The translations under genes and the position numbers were made by a program. This document shows positions 35,396 through 45,294 of a DNA stretch of 64,000 bases, one piece after another. The stretch is from contig NZ_CP021080.1 of the NCBI RefSeq assembly GCF_000802245.2, positions 2,604,001-2,668,000 of the forward strand. The letters run 5' to 3'. Position 1 is the stretch's first letter, and each line of letters starts with the position of its first letter. The stretch comes from Streptomyces pluripotens. GTDB taxonomy: Bacteria; Actinomycetota; Actinomycetes; Streptomycetales; Streptomycetaceae. The notes under the pieces were generated by a model. The model was not told the DNA's origin. It was given only the letters and a program-made list of their open reading frames with translations, and made no database searches.

Positions 35396-37056
35396 CGGCC
35401 CCCGACGTCACCGTCACGGTGATCGTCTACAACGACGCGGCCCGCCTGCCCCGTGCGGTCGCGTCCCTGCGCGCGCAGACCCACGCCAACATCGAGATCG
35501 TCATCAGCGACGACCACTCCACGGACGACACGCCTTCCGTGGCACGGGAGCTGGCGGCACAGGACGACCGCATCCGCTACCTCCGTCTGCCGGAGAACAG
35601 CGGTGGCTGCAGCGCCCCACGCAACCGGGCCATCGAGATCGCCCGCGCGCCGTACCTGATGTTCCTCGACAGTGACGACGAGCTCCCTTCGCGAGCAGTG
35701 GAGTTGTTGTTGGCTGCCCACCAGGAGCGGGAGGTGGACTTCACGATGGGTGCGGTGCGCCGCGTCCGGGTGGACACCGGCCGCCGCTCGACGTGGATGC
35801 CCCACCTGGTCGCCGAGCGCCGCACGCTGGACGGCATCGAGGCGGACCCGAGGCTGCTGTTCGAGCACCTGTCCACGAGCAAGATGTACGCCCGCTCGTT
35901 CCTGGACCGCCACCAGCTCCGCTTCCCCGAGGGCATCCATTACGAGGACCAGCTGTTCTCGGCGCAGGCGTACTGCCTGGCGAAGGCGTTCACCATCATC
36001 CCGGACCCGGTCTACGTCTGGTACATCGAGCCCTTCGCAGCAGCGGCCTCCGCCTCCATCTCCAACCAGCGGCACAAACTCTCCAACGTCCGCGACCGCG
36101 TCCACGTGCAGCACCTGATCGACGACTTCCTCGTGAGCAGCGGACACGCCGGATTGCGGGAGGACAAGGACTTCAAGTTCCTCAAGCACGACTTCCGGAT
36201 GTACGCGGGCGACCTGCCCTACCGGGACGAGGAGTGGCTGCACTCCTTCGCCGAGGCCACGAACCCCTACCTCGAGACCCTGTCGCCCGGGGCGTACGCC
36301 CGTCTGCCCCGATCCGAACGGGTCGTGTTGCAACTGCTGCGGGACGGCCGCCTGGCCGACGCACAACTCGCCGCACGCGGCCTCGGCCACGGGGTGGCAC
36401 CGAGGCAGGTCACCACCGACAGCACCGGCGTGCCGTATTGGGGCGACAGCGTCCCCGGCACCGGCCCGGCCCGTCGCGAACTGGACGTCTCCGACCTGGA
36501 GCTGGACACGCGTCCCTTCCCCACCGCCCAGTTCCGGCACGAGATCACGGAACTGACCCCGGGCACCGGGGCCTGTCTGACCCTCACCATCCGCACCTAC
36601 GATCCGGGCCTCCGCCTGCCCGTCGGGCCGCAGCGCGCCGGCCTGCTGCTGTCCCCTGGCAGACGCCGTATGACGGTGCCCTTCCGCCTTGACCCGATCC
36701 GCCCCGGCGTCTTCGAAGGGACCGTCCGACTGGACCTGGCCTCGGCGCCCCTCCCCTTCCAGGGCTTCGAGGGCGTCCGCCATCCGCTGGTCCGCCTGCA
36801 ACAACAGGGCCTGTCCAACTCCGGGCTGCTGCTGGCCCCGCTGGACTTCCCGGCCGTCACCACACGCGTCGACTACCGCTCGGGCGCGACCCCGCACGAC
36901 GTCACCATCGAGCCGGAGAACCGCACTCCAGGCCGTCTCCAGATCCGCTGGCGCCCGGTCGGTGTCACGGCCCAGGTGATCCGGCCGGTCGTGCACACGG
37001 TGGCCCGGCCGAGGGTACGGAGGGCAGCGCGGCTGATGGCGAGTCTGATGAGGTGA
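35392..37056 (+). CDS. GT2-family glycosyltransferase with C-terminal beta-rich domain
   Basis: 554 residues. The GT-A domain has VTVTVIVYNDAARLP, SDDHSTDDT, ENSGGCSAPRNRA, MFLDSDDELPS and the ED box HYEDQLFSAQAY. The second half is beta-strand rich (ACLTLTIRTYDPG, RMTVPFRLDPIRPG) and ends in a basic tail, as in the paralogue at 27532-29157. The start overlaps the tagF stop by four bases, so the two are translationally coupled and the enzyme probably decorates or primes the polymer made by copy 4. It ends at a strong terminator, closing the tag cluster. Confidence 0.9.
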   Translation: MTAPDVTVTVIVYNDAARLPRAVASLRAQTHANIEIVISDDHSTDDTPSVARELAAQDDRIRYLRLPENSGGCSAPRNRAIEIARAPYLMFLDSDDELPSRAVELLLAAHQEREVDFTMGAVRRVRVDTGRRSTWMPHLVAERRTLDGIEADPRLLFEHLSTSKMYARSFLDRHQLRFPEGIHYEDQLFSAQAYCLAKAFTIIPDPVYVWYIEPFAAAASASISNQRHKLSNVRDRVHVQHLIDDFLVSSGHAGLREDKDFKFLKHDFRMYAGDLPYRDEEWLHSFAEATNPYLETLSPGAYARLPRSERVVLQLLRDGRLADAQLAARGLGHGVAPRQVTTDSTGVPYWGDSVPGTGPARRELDVSDLELDTRPFPTAQFRHEITELTPGTGACLTLTIRTYDPGLRLPVGPQRAGLLLSPGRRRMTVPFRLDPIRPGVFEGTVRLDLASAPLPFQGFEGVRHPLVRLQQQGLSNSGLLLAPLDFPAVTTRVDYRSGATPHDVTIEPENRTPGRLQIRWRPVGVTAQVIRPVVHTVARPRVRRAARLMASLMR

Positions 37057-37118
37057 GAAGTCCGGGCCATCTGCAAGGGTCCCGGTAACCGCGATAGTCA
37101 GGCGGCGCTGGCCGCGGG

Positions 37119-37159
37119 CACTGGCTCCCCCGCTCCTGGAGCGGGGGAGCCAGTGCGTT
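37119..37159 (+). terminator. Terminator of the tag operon
   Basis: 15-bp perfect stem (CACTGGCTCCCCCGC with GCGGGGGAGCCAGTG), 7-base loop, followed by CGTTTT. The clearest intrinsic terminator in the window. Confidence 0.9.
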
Positions 37160-37160
37160 T

Positions 37161-37205
37161 TCGGAGTGGGGCGAGCCCACGCACCCTCGGAGCGGGGCGA
37201 GCCCC
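37161..37205. repeat. Two direct repeats TCGGAG(T/C)GGGGCGAGCCC
   Basis: Two 18-base copies differing at one base, 26 bp apart (37161 and 37187). Each can fold into a small GGGC/GCCC hairpin. They lie between the tag terminator and the end of the convergent membrane-protein gene. Confidence 0.6.
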
Positions 37206-37258
37206 AGGCCGGCACGGGCGGCCCGCCGGCGCTGGTCCGCCCCCGGTCCGTTGCGGGC

Positions 37259-38767
37259 TCAGGGCTCCACGCGATACAGCACCTGTCCGTCCGGCCCGGC
37301 AGCCACTCTGTGCAGCCCCGGGCCTGCCGTGGACCGGCCTCCCACGACCCACTGCACCCGGTACTCCCGGAGAATCCCGCGCCGGTCCTGCACGCTCGTC
37401 CCCGCCGCGAAGTACCGCTCCATCGCGGTCTCCCGGCGCCCCGCGTCCGGCAGGAACACATCGGGATACCCCGGTGCCACCGTGTACGGGCCGTACGCCG
37501 GAATCTGCCGGGACGCATACGTCCGCGCCATCACCACGTCCCCGTACTTCACCCACGGTGTGATCCACTGGTACCCCACCCACGGCGTCCGGTACTTGGC
37601 CGCGACCGCCCCGGGCAACGCACTCCGCTTGACCACGTACCCGAGCGTCCCGGCCTGTGCCCAGGCCCCCACCGCCAGTGCGACCAGCAGCGCACACGCC
37701 CATCCCGCCCGCACTGCCCGCCGTCCGGCCGACACGGCTTCCAGCGCAGCCGCGATCTGAGCCGGGATCAACGCGGCGGGTAGCGCCCGGCCCCACGAAT
37801 AATGGCCCGTCAACCCGCCCGCGGCGAACACCAGCGCGCCGAGCACGAAGAAGAGCACCAGGGGATCCCGGCGGTCGCGCCGAGCGCGCAGGGCCAGGGC
37901 CACCACCCCGAGCAGAACCAGCCCGAAGCGCCCCATCAGGTCCTGGTACAACGGCTGGTGGATGGCCTCCAGGTCGGCGCTCGCGGAGAACAGCGCGAAG
38001 AAGTCGTAGTACGGCCACAGCCAGAGCAGGACCGCGGCGAACGCCAACGCGGCGCCGAGCCGCGCCAGCACCACCCGGCCCGGCCGCGCGGAGATCAGTA
38101 CGGCCAGCGCACCGAGCGACGCCACGACCCCCGTGAACTGGTGGCACAGCAGGATCAACGCCCACAGCGTGCCCAGCGACAGCCATCTCCCCCACCCGGC
38201 CTCGCCCCCTACCGTGCGCGTCAGCCACGCCCAGAAGTGGAAGGTGAGCCCGAGCGCGAACACGCTGGGGTACGACACCGTCAGTGCCAGGGAGTTGAGG
38301 CCCAGGAACCCGCTCCAGTTGAAGGCGACCGTCCCCCACAGGAAGACCAGGCTCAGCAGCGCCAGCGCGGGTGCGGCACGATGGCCGCTCAGAGTGCGGA
38401 CGTACCGCCACACTCCCGTGACCAGCAGCCCGAGTCCGACGAGGGCCCCCATGCGCAGGATCACGAACACCGACAGGCCGGTCAATCTGGCGAGGCTGCC
38501 GAGCAGCAACATCCAGGGCGAGTAGTAGGGGCTCGGCGTGTCGGCGTCGACCAGCGGGTTGCCGGGATGCGGCAGGCTGTGCCGCAGTCGCTGGATCGTG
38601 GCCGCGTGCATGCCGAGGTCGCCCGCCCACGGCAGCCGGACAACCACCAGGAGGAGCAGGACCAGCACGAGCGCGGCTGCTGCCTGCGGCAGCACACGAC
38701 CGGCCCGCGCGCCGCCGGGTTGTGCCGTGCGGCTCACCGGCTCGGTGTCAGGCGGCGCGGCATGCAT
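37259..38767 (-). CDS. Polytopic membrane protein, possible GT-C type glycosyltransferase
   Basis: 502 residues, about 11 hydrophobic helices and a soluble C-terminal part of about 120 residues. After the first helix a loop contains an acidic residue (WAGDLGMHAATIQRL) and the sequence YYSPWMLLLGSLARLTG, resembling the layout of GT-C membrane glycosyltransferases, but I cannot assign a family. It converges on the tag cluster, so a link to surface glycan assembly is plausible but unproven. The ATG at 38767 has no good ribosome site. An inverted repeat GAGAACGATTCTC lies about 30 bases upstream (38798-38810). Confidence 0.75.
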   Translation of the reverse strand: MHAAPPDTEPVSRTAQPGGARAGRVLPQAAAALVLVLLLLVVVRLPWAGDLGMHAATIQRLRHSLPHPGNPLVDADTPSPYYSPWMLLLGSLARLTGLSVFVILRMGALVGLGLLVTGVWRYVRTLSGHRAAPALALLSLVFLWGTVAFNWSGFLGLNSLALTVSYPSVFALGLTFHFWAWLTRTVGGEAGWGRWLSLGTLWALILLCHQFTGVVASLGALAVLISARPGRVVLARLGAALAFAAVLLWLWPYYDFFALFSASADLEAIHQPLYQDLMGRFGLVLLGVVALALRARRDRRDPLVLFFVLGALVFAAGGLTGHYSWGRALPAALIPAQIAAALEAVSAGRRAVRAGWACALLVALAVGAWAQAGTLGYVVKRSALPGAVAAKYRTPWVGYQWITPWVKYGDVVMARTYASRQIPAYGPYTVAPGYPDVFLPDAGRRETAMERYFAAGTSVQDRRGILREYRVQWVVGGRSTAGPGLHRVAAGPDGQVLYRVEP

Positions 38768-38929
38768 CCTGCGGGAACACTCCGGGTCGGTGGACAGGAG
38801 AACGATTCTCGATGAGGTTCACGATCACACGGCAGACCCTATCGGAAGCGCACCGACCAGCAGGAAACGGTAAATTCGCCGCACGTTTTCTCCTAAGAGT
38901 CGGCAAGAAACGGCAGAGGTGGGAAGCAC

Positions 38930-38967
38930 GAAGGCGCCCTGGACCAAGACGGGTTCAGGGCGCCTTC
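38930..38967 (-). terminator. Terminator of the glutamate dehydrogenase gene
   Basis: Perfect 12-bp stem GAAGGCGCCCTG/CAGGGCGCCTTC with a 14-base loop, 13 bases after the stop codon. Confidence 0.85.
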
Positions 38968-38979
38968 GGTGCCGTACGG

Positions 38980-41900
38980 CTACGAATGTGTACGCAGCAG
39001 CGTCCGCATCGTGCGCATCGCCACCGACAGGTTGGCGAGGTCGAAGGAGTCCGAACCGCGGATCTCCTCCAGGGTGGTACGCGCCCGGGTCAGGATCGCC
39101 TGGTTCTTCACTTCCCAAGCCTGGAAGCGGTGTTCCGGGGTCGAGGTGCCGTTGCCCGCCGCGAGCACGTCTGCGGTGAGCGCCGCATGGGCCGAGTACA
39201 GGTCCTCGCGGATGGAGGCACGGGCCATGGACTGCCAGCGGTCGGTGCGGGGCAGCTCGATGATGCGGTCCATCAGTTGGGTGATGTTCAACCGGTCCGC
39301 GAGGTCGTAGTAGACCTCCGCGACATCCAGCGGCTCCCTGCCCATGCGGTCGGCCACCGAGACGATGTCGAGCGTCGGGAAGGCGGAGGAGAAACCGGCC
39401 ACCCGGGTGGCGAGTTCGTCCGGGACGCCGGCCGCGGACAGCTCGTCGTACACGTGCTGGTACCACTCCAGGTCCGCGCCGCGCAGCAGCTTCGGCAGCT
39501 CCTGCCAGACCTGCTCGACCCGCTCGGCGAAGAACTCGACCGTCTCGGCCAGCTGCAGCGGCTGCGGCCGGTTGTTGAGCAGCCAGCGGGTGCCGCGCTC
39601 GACCTGACGGCGGGAGTGCAGCCGGATGCGGGTCTGGACGGCCGCGTCGACCTTGTTGTCCAGCGCCTCGACCGCGTCCCACACCGGCGCCGAGCTGAAG
39701 ATCACACGGGCCGCGGTCTGGGCGCGGACGATCTCCTCCAGTGAGGCACCGGTCTCCTCGCGCAGACGGTGCAGGTACGTGGTACCGCCCGTGTTGACCG
39801 TGTCGTTGACCAGGACGGTCGTGGTGATCTCCCGGCGCAGCGGGTGGTGGTCGATGGCGTCGGCGAACCGGTCACGCAACTGGGTCGGGAAGTAGGCGTG
39901 CAGCAGGCCGCGCAGGTACGGGTCGTCCGGCAGCGAGGTGTGCAGCAGTTCCTCCGCGACCGTGATCTTCGTGTACGCCAGCACGACGGCCGTTTCCGGG
40001 CCGCTCAGACCGAGGCCCTGGGTGAGGCGTTCGCGAATCTGCCGGTCGGCCGGCAGGAACTCCAGCGCCCGGTCCAGGTGGCCTTCGCGCACCAGGTGGC
40101 GGAGGAACCGCTGCTGGGCGTGGAGCATGTCCTTGGCCTGGAACAGCGCGTTGGCGAGGGCGGTGTTCTGCGCGTAGTTGTTGCGCAGGACCAGCGCGCC
40201 GACCTCGTCGGTCATCTCAGCGAGCAGCTTGTTGCGCTGCTTGACGGTCATGTCGCCGTCCGCGACCAGACCGTTCAGCAAGATCTTGATGTTCACCTCG
40301 TGGTCAGAGGTGTCCACACCGGCGCTGTTGTCGATCGCGTCGGTGTTGATCTTCCCGCCCTGCATCGCGAACTCGATGCGGCCGAGTTGGGTCAGGCCCA
40401 GGTTGCCGCCCTCGCCGACGACCTTCACCCGCAGGTCCTTGCCGTCGACGCGGATGGCGTCGTTGGCCTTGTCGCCGACGTCCGGGTTGGACTCGCCGGA
40501 CGACTTGACGTACGTGCCGATGCCGCCGTTCCACAGCAGGTCCACCGGCGCCTGCAGGATCGTCTTCATCAGGTCGGCCGGAGTCATCTTGGAGATCTTC
40601 TTCTCGATCCCCAGGGCCTCACGGATGTGGCTGTTGAGCTGAATGGACTTCGCACTGCGCGGGAAGATCCCGCCGCCCGCCGACAGCAGCTCGGTGTTGT
40701 AGTCGGCCCAGCTGGAGCGGGGCAGCTCGAACAGACGGCGGCGCTCCGCGTAGGACACGGCCGCGTCCGGGGTGGGGTCGATGAAGATGTGCCGGTGGTC
40801 GAAGGCGGCGACCAGCTGGATGTGCTCGGAGAGCAGCATGCCATTGCCGAACACGTCACCGGACATGTCGCCGATGCCGACGACCGCGAAGTCCTCGCTC
40901 TGCGTGTCGACACCCAGCTCACGGAAGTGCCGCTTGACGGACTCCCAGGCACCGCGCGCGGTGATGCCCATGCCCTTGTGGTCGTAGCCGGCACTGCCAC
41001 CGGAGGCGAAGGCGTCGCCCAGCCAGAAGGTGTACTGGTTCGCGACCTCGTTGGCGATGTCGGAGAACGTGGCGGTGCCCTTGTCGGCGGCGACCACCAG
41101 GTAGGTGTCGTCGCCGTCGTGCCGGACGACGTCCTGCGGCGGCACCACCTCGCCGGCGACCATGTTGTCGGTGATGTCGAGCAGCGCCGAGATGAAGGTC
41201 CGGTAGCTGGCGATGCCCTCGGCCAGCCAGGCGTCACGGTCCTGGGCAGGGTCCGGCAGCTGCTTGGCGACGAAGCCGCCCTTGGCGCCGACCGGCACGA
41301 TGACCGTGTTCTTCACCATCTGTGCCTTGACCAGGCCCAGGATCTCGGTGCGGAAGTCCTCACGCCGGTCGGACCAGCGCAAGCCTCCGCGCGCGACCTT
41401 GCCGAAGCGCAGGTGGACGCCCTCCACGCGTGGGGAGTACACCCAGATCTCGTACGCCGGGCGCGGCGCGGGCAGGTCGGGGATGGCCTGCGGGTCGAAC
41501 TTCATGGAGACGTAGTCGTGCGGCTTGCCGCCGGTCGCCTCCTGGAAGAAGTTCGTGCGCAGCGTCGCCTTGATGACGGTCAGGAAGGACCGCAGGATGC
41601 GGTCCTCGTCGAGCGAGGCGACCTGGTCCAGGGCCGCGTCGACCTCTTCGAGGAGGGCGTCGATCAGCTCCAGGCCCGCGCTCTGCCGCTCCGGGGACAT
41701 CCGCGCCTCGAACAGCGAGATGAGGAGCCGGGTGGTGTGGACGTTGTTACGGAGGGTGTCCTCCATGTAGTCCTGCGAGAAGGTCGAGCCGGCCTGCCGA
41801 AGGTACTTGGCGTAGGCGCGCAGGACCATCGCCTGCCGCCAGGTCAGCCCGGCGCTCAGCACGAGGGCGTTGAAGCCGTCGTTCTCCGCCTTGCCGGTCC

Positions 41901-43923
41901 AGGCCGCGGCGAAGGCTTCCTGGAACCGCGTACGGCCGTCGTCACCCGCGTAGTCGCCGTTGCCGCCGCCGGGCGCCTTGGGCATACGCAGACCGAAGTC
42001 GTAGATCCAGGAGGTGCTGCGGTCGACGCAGCGCAGCTCGTACGGCCGCTCGTCGGTGACCTCGACGCCGAGGCGGGTCAACACCGGCAGCACGTGGGAC
42101 AGGGAGACCAAGCCGCCCTTCTGGTAGATCTTGAAGCGGCGTTCGTCGGGCGCGGCTCCCACCGGCTCGTACAGGCTGAGCGAGAAGGGCTTCTCCTCGC
42201 CGAGCTGCTCCAGGTGGACGAGGTCGGCGACCGCGGCGCGGGGAGGGTGGTCGGCCTTGTAGCCCTCGGGGAAGGCGTGGTTGTAGCGGCGCAGCACCTC
42301 GGCCGCGTACTCCTCGCCGCACTCGGCGGTCAGTGCCTCGGCGAAGGCGTCGGTCCACGAGCGGGCCGCCTCCACCAGGCGGAACTCGATGCGTTCCTTG
42401 TCGGTGTCCGACAGCTCGGACAGCTCGGTGCCCGGTGGGACACGGACGACGAAGTGCAGCCTGGAGAGGATCGACTCGGTGTTCCAGGCGGTGAAGTCGA
42501 CGCTGATGCCGCCGAGTTCTTCCTTCAGGATGTCGATGATGCGCAACCGGACACCGGTGGTGTAACGGTCCCGGGGGAGGTAGACGAGGGCCGAGTAGTA
42601 GCGTCCGTACTCGTCCTGGCGCAGGTAGAGCCTGAGCCGCCGCCGCTCCTGCAGGTACAGCACGGACGTGGCGATGGACTGGAGTTCGGGGGCCGACGTC
42701 TGGAACAGCTCGTCGCGCGGGTAGGTCTCCAGGATCTGGAGCAGGTCACGGCCGTCGTGGCTGTGCGGCGAGAACCCGGCGCGGGCCAGGACCTCGTCGA
42801 CCTTGCGGCGGATCACCGGCACGCGGCGCACGGACTCGGTGTACGCGGCGGAGGAGAACAGGCCCAGGAAGCGGCGCTCGCCGACGACGTTGCCGTCCGC
42901 GTCGAACTTCTTGACCCCGACGTAGTCCAAGTACGACGGCCGGTGCACGGTGGCCCGACTGTTGGCCTTGGTCAGCACCAAGAGCTTGTGCTCGCGCGCC
43001 TTGGCGCGGGCGTCGGCCGGGAGCCGCTCGAAGGAGGGGCTGACCGGGTGCTGGTCGTCCTTGGCGTGGTGCGGGTCGGAGCGCAGGATGCCGAGGCCGG
43101 TGCCGGGCACGGCGGCGAGCGTGTCGTCGTCGCGCAACTGGTACTCGCGGTAGCCGAGGAAGGTGAAGTGATCGGCGGACAACCAGCGCAGCAACTCGCG
43201 GGCTTCCTCGACCTCGGGCCGGGGCAGGTCGCCGGGGAGGGCCTCGTCCTCCAGGCCGTCGGCGATCCGGATCGCCGCGTCCCGCATCTTCTCCCAGTCC
43301 TCGACGGCCTCGCGGGCGTCGGACAGGACGCGCAGCAGGTCGGCGGAGATCTGCTTCAGGTCGGAACGGTCGGTCTCCCGGTCGATCTCGACGTGGATCC
43401 ACGACTCGACGTGCGCGTCGTGCGGAAGGGCGCCGGTGGGCTGGGCCGGCACTACCTCGATCAGTTTGCCGGTCAGATCGCGCCGGACGACGAACTGCGG
43501 GTGGATGACGACATGGATGCCGCGCCCCTGGCGGGTCAGCTCGTTGGTGACCGAGTCGACCAAAAAGGGCATGTCATCGGTGACGACTTCCACCACGGTG
43601 TGGCTGCAGGTCCAGCCGTTCTCTTCCACGGTCGGGGTGTACACCCGGACGTTCGCGGTGCCCTGGGGCCGGTTCTCGGCGAGGCGGTAGTGCGAGACCG
43701 CCGCACCGAACGCGTCGACCGGGTCACGGCCAGTGAGGTCTTCGGGGGCGGTGTGCAGGTAGTAGCGCTGGAGGAACGCGAGCACCGACTCGCCGTCCGG
43801 GGAGCCGGGGGTGCCCTCGCTCGTCGTCCCGGTCGGTAGGTGCCCCCCGACCGGGCTGTTCTCAGCTACCCGGGCGGCCCGTTCGAGCAACTCGGCCTTG
43901 GCTTCGTCCAGCTTGGTCTGCAT
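38980..43923 (-). CDS. gdh: Large NAD-dependent glutamate dehydrogenase
   Basis: 1647 residues, the 180-kDa class first described in Streptomyces (from memory about 1650 residues). It oxidises glutamate to 2-oxoglutarate and ammonia with NAD. An N-terminal regulatory half with ACT-like segments (VVEVVTDDMPFLVDS) precedes the catalytic core, where the Lys-containing motif VPVGAKGGFVAKQLP and the Rossmann-type region VVGIGDMSGDVFGNGM are visible. The start is the ATG at 43923 (MQTKLDEAKAELLE), with GAGGACA before it; the longer frame upstream is unlikely. Monocistronic, bounded by a strong terminator and a 732-base upstream region. Confidence 0.96.
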   Translation of the reverse strand: MQTKLDEAKAELLERAARVAENSPVGGHLPTGTTSEGTPGSPDGESVLAFLQRYYLHTAPEDLTGRDPVDAFGAAVSHYRLAENRPQGTANVRVYTPTVEENGWTCSHTVVEVVTDDMPFLVDSVTNELTRQGRGIHVVIHPQFVVRRDLTGKLIEVVPAQPTGALPHDAHVESWIHVEIDRETDRSDLKQISADLLRVLSDAREAVEDWEKMRDAAIRIADGLEDEALPGDLPRPEVEEARELLRWLSADHFTFLGYREYQLRDDDTLAAVPGTGLGILRSDPHHAKDDQHPVSPSFERLPADARAKAREHKLLVLTKANSRATVHRPSYLDYVGVKKFDADGNVVGERRFLGLFSSAAYTESVRRVPVIRRKVDEVLARAGFSPHSHDGRDLLQILETYPRDELFQTSAPELQSIATSVLYLQERRRLRLYLRQDEYGRYYSALVYLPRDRYTTGVRLRIIDILKEELGGISVDFTAWNTESILSRLHFVVRVPPGTELSELSDTDKERIEFRLVEAARSWTDAFAEALTAECGEEYAAEVLRRYNHAFPEGYKADHPPRAAVADLVHLEQLGEEKPFSLSLYEPVGAAPDERRFKIYQKGGLVSLSHVLPVLTRLGVEVTDERPYELRCVDRSTSWIYDFGLRMPKAPGGGNGDYAGDDGRTRFQEAFAAAWTGKAENDGFNALVLSAGLTWRQAMVLRAYAKYLRQAGSTFSQDYMEDTLRNNVHTTRLLISLFEARMSPERQSAGLELIDALLEEVDAALDQVASLDEDRILRSFLTVIKATLRTNFFQEATGGKPHDYVSMKFDPQAIPDLPAPRPAYEIWVYSPRVEGVHLRFGKVARGGLRWSDRREDFRTEILGLVKAQMVKNTVIVPVGAKGGFVAKQLPDPAQDRDAWLAEGIASYRTFISALLDITDNMVAGEVVPPQDVVRHDGDDTYLVVAADKGTATFSDIANEVANQYTFWLGDAFASGGSAGYDHKGMGITARGAWESVKRHFRELGVDTQSEDFAVVGIGDMSGDVFGNGMLLSEHIQLVAAFDHRHIFIDPTPDAAVSYAERRRLFELPRSSWADYNTELLSAGGGIFPRSAKSIQLNSHIREALGIEKKISKMTPADLMKTILQAPVDLLWNGGIGTYVKSSGESNPDVGDKANDAIRVDGKDLRVKVVGEGGNLGLTQLGRIEFAMQGGKINTDAIDNSAGVDTSDHEVNIKILLNGLVADGDMTVKQRNKLLAEMTDEVGALVLRNNYAQNTALANALFQAKDMLHAQQRFLRHLVREGHLDRALEFLPADRQIRERLTQGLGLSGPETAVVLAYTKITVAEELLHTSLPDDPYLRGLLHAYFPTQLRDRFADAIDHHPLRREITTTVLVNDTVNTGGTTYLHRLREETGASLEEIVRAQTAARVIFSSAPVWDAVEALDNKVDAAVQTRIRLHSRRQVERGTRWLLNNRPQPLQLAETVEFFAERVEQVWQELPKLLRGADLEWYQHVYDELSAAGVPDELATRVAGFSSAFPTLDIVSVADRMGREPLDVAEVYYDLADRLNITQLMDRIIELPRTDRWQSMARASIREDLYSAHAALTADVLAAGNGTSTPEHRFQAWEVKNQAILTRARTTLEEIRGSDSFDLANLSVAMRTMRTLLRTHS

Positions 43924-44655
43924 TGTCCTCTGACTCCTGTCGCGCGCCGTTGCGTGACGTAGAAGGAAGTACGGTCTCTTCCCCTCCGGGGCAACGCCAC
44001 GGCCCGGGGTGTCCGGTCCGTTCCGGCGCAACGCCGCGAGGTGAGATGAGCGGGGGGACTTCGGCCGTTCTCGACGTACCTACCGGGTGCGACGCTGCGC
44101 TCGGCACCGCCGCGTCCCGGGCCGTCCCCGGCGTCGTGGGAGCTCCTGCGGCCCCCTCCCGCCCACGAAGACCAGCGACCGCCGCCCGGTCACGGAGGTG
44201 CTCCGTGCAACCCGGGCGCAAGGCAGGAGCAGAAGCGCCCCCGCGAGATATCGCGCTGATCACGCCACAAGGCTATCGCTCCTCACCCCGGACCCGTCAT
44301 GAGCCGTATGTGTACAAAACCAGGGGGTGAACTTTGACGTTCTGCACAGCGCCAAGGCGGGGGCGGGTGACATATCCAGCCATGCCCGATGTGCCGTCCG
44401 GCCCAGTGTGAACATCGGACCCCGGCCCTGACCGAGTACCCCTTCCGGTCACCATCAGCTACCCCCAGGCCGGTCACGGCGCAGGTGCCTCATCCGGTCG
44501 CGCCGTCCCGCCCTCCGGCAGGACACTCTGAAAAAGGTGACGGGCCCTCTTGGCAGACGAGCCTGGCGGGGGCACGTTGCGCAGGACAGTGAGCCAGTGC
44601 GCTCCGCCCGGACTTCTCTCCAGGGGTCCGGTGGAGTCAGCCCAGAGGAGCCGAC
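43924..44655. promoter_or_regulatory. Long divergent intergenic region between gdh and the DJ-1-like gene
   Basis: 732 bases without a gene I can support; the open frames here have no ribosome sites and look like GC-rich shadows. The middle (44275-44345) is more AT-rich, with TGTGTACAAAACC and AACTTTGACG, and probably holds the gdh promoter on the minus strand and perhaps one rightward. A GAGGAG six bases before the ATG at 44656 is a good ribosome site. Nothing resembling a tRNA or riboswitch was recognised. Confidence 0.4.
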
Positions 44656-45222
44656 ATGCCCGCGAAGATCCTCATCGTCACCGGAGACGCAGCGGAGTCC
44701 CTGGAAGTCCTCTACCCTTACCAGCGCCTACGCGAGGAAGGCTACGAGGTCCACATCGCGGCCCCCTCCCGCAAAACCCTCCGATTCGTCGTCCACGACG
44801 TCGAACCCGGCCACGACACCTACACCGAGAAGCCCGGCTACACCTGGCCCGCCGACCTTGCCTTCTCCGAAGTGGACCCGGGCGAGTACGCGGCCCTCGT
44901 CATCCCCGGCGGCCGGGCTCCCGAGTACCTGCGCAACGACCCCGAACTCCGCAAGATCGTCAAGGGGTTCTTCGACTCCGACAAGCCAGTCGCCCAGATC
45001 TGCCACGGCCCCCTGATCACCGCCGCGATGGACGGCCTGCGCGGTCGCCGGGTCACCGCCTACCCGGCGCTGGAGCCGGACATGCAGGCGGCCGGAGCGG
45101 GCTTCCAGGACACGGAGACGGTCGTCGACGGCACCCTCGTCTCGTCCCGCGCCTGGCCTGATCATCCCGCGTGGATGCGCGAGTTCCTCACCGTGCTGCG
45201 CTCGAAGGCACCGGTGAACTGA
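44656..45222 (+). CDS. DJ-1/PfpI family protein
   Basis: 188 residues. A flavodoxin-like fold with the family nucleophile elbow at QICHGPL (Cys about 115) and the glutamate-containing early segment. The core LVIPGGRAPEYLRNDPELR is typical of PfpI-type intracellular peptidases, glyoxalases or stress chaperones; these cannot be told apart here. Good ribosome site. Followed by the double hairpin at 45223-45268. Confidence 0.9.
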   Translation: MPAKILIVTGDAAESLEVLYPYQRLREEGYEVHIAAPSRKTLRFVVHDVEPGHDTYTEKPGYTWPADLAFSEVDPGEYAALVIPGGRAPEYLRNDPELRKIVKGFFDSDKPVAQICHGPLITAAMDGLRGRRVTAYPALEPDMQAAGAGFQDTETVVDGTLVSSRAWPDHPAWMREFLTVLRSKAPVN

Positions 45223-45268
45223 GCGGCCCCGCCCGCAGGCACGGGCGGGCGGGGCCGCCCGTGCCTGC
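45223..45268. terminator. Two overlapping, mutually exclusive hairpins between convergent genes
   Basis: Hairpin A: 45223-45235 with 45246-45258 (13 bp, GCGGCCCCGCCCG). Hairpin B: 45235-45248 with 45255-45268 (14 bp, GCAGGCACGGGCGG). Both are perfect and share bases, so only one can form at a time. Probably terminators for the two converging genes. Confidence 0.75.
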
Positions 45269-45294
45269 GGCGGCACCGCACCCGGGGACCCTAC

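Noticed and set aside
39769..43839. 1356-codon open frame opposite the glutamate dehydrogenase
   Set aside because: Mirror frame of a highly biased gene. Composition is Val/Gly/Asp/Arg-rich, has no recognisable domain, and lies entirely within gdh.
43924..44655. Small genes in the gdh upstream region (for example 43923-44330)
   Set aside because: No ribosome sites, no domains, Arg/Pro/Ser-rich shadow-like composition.
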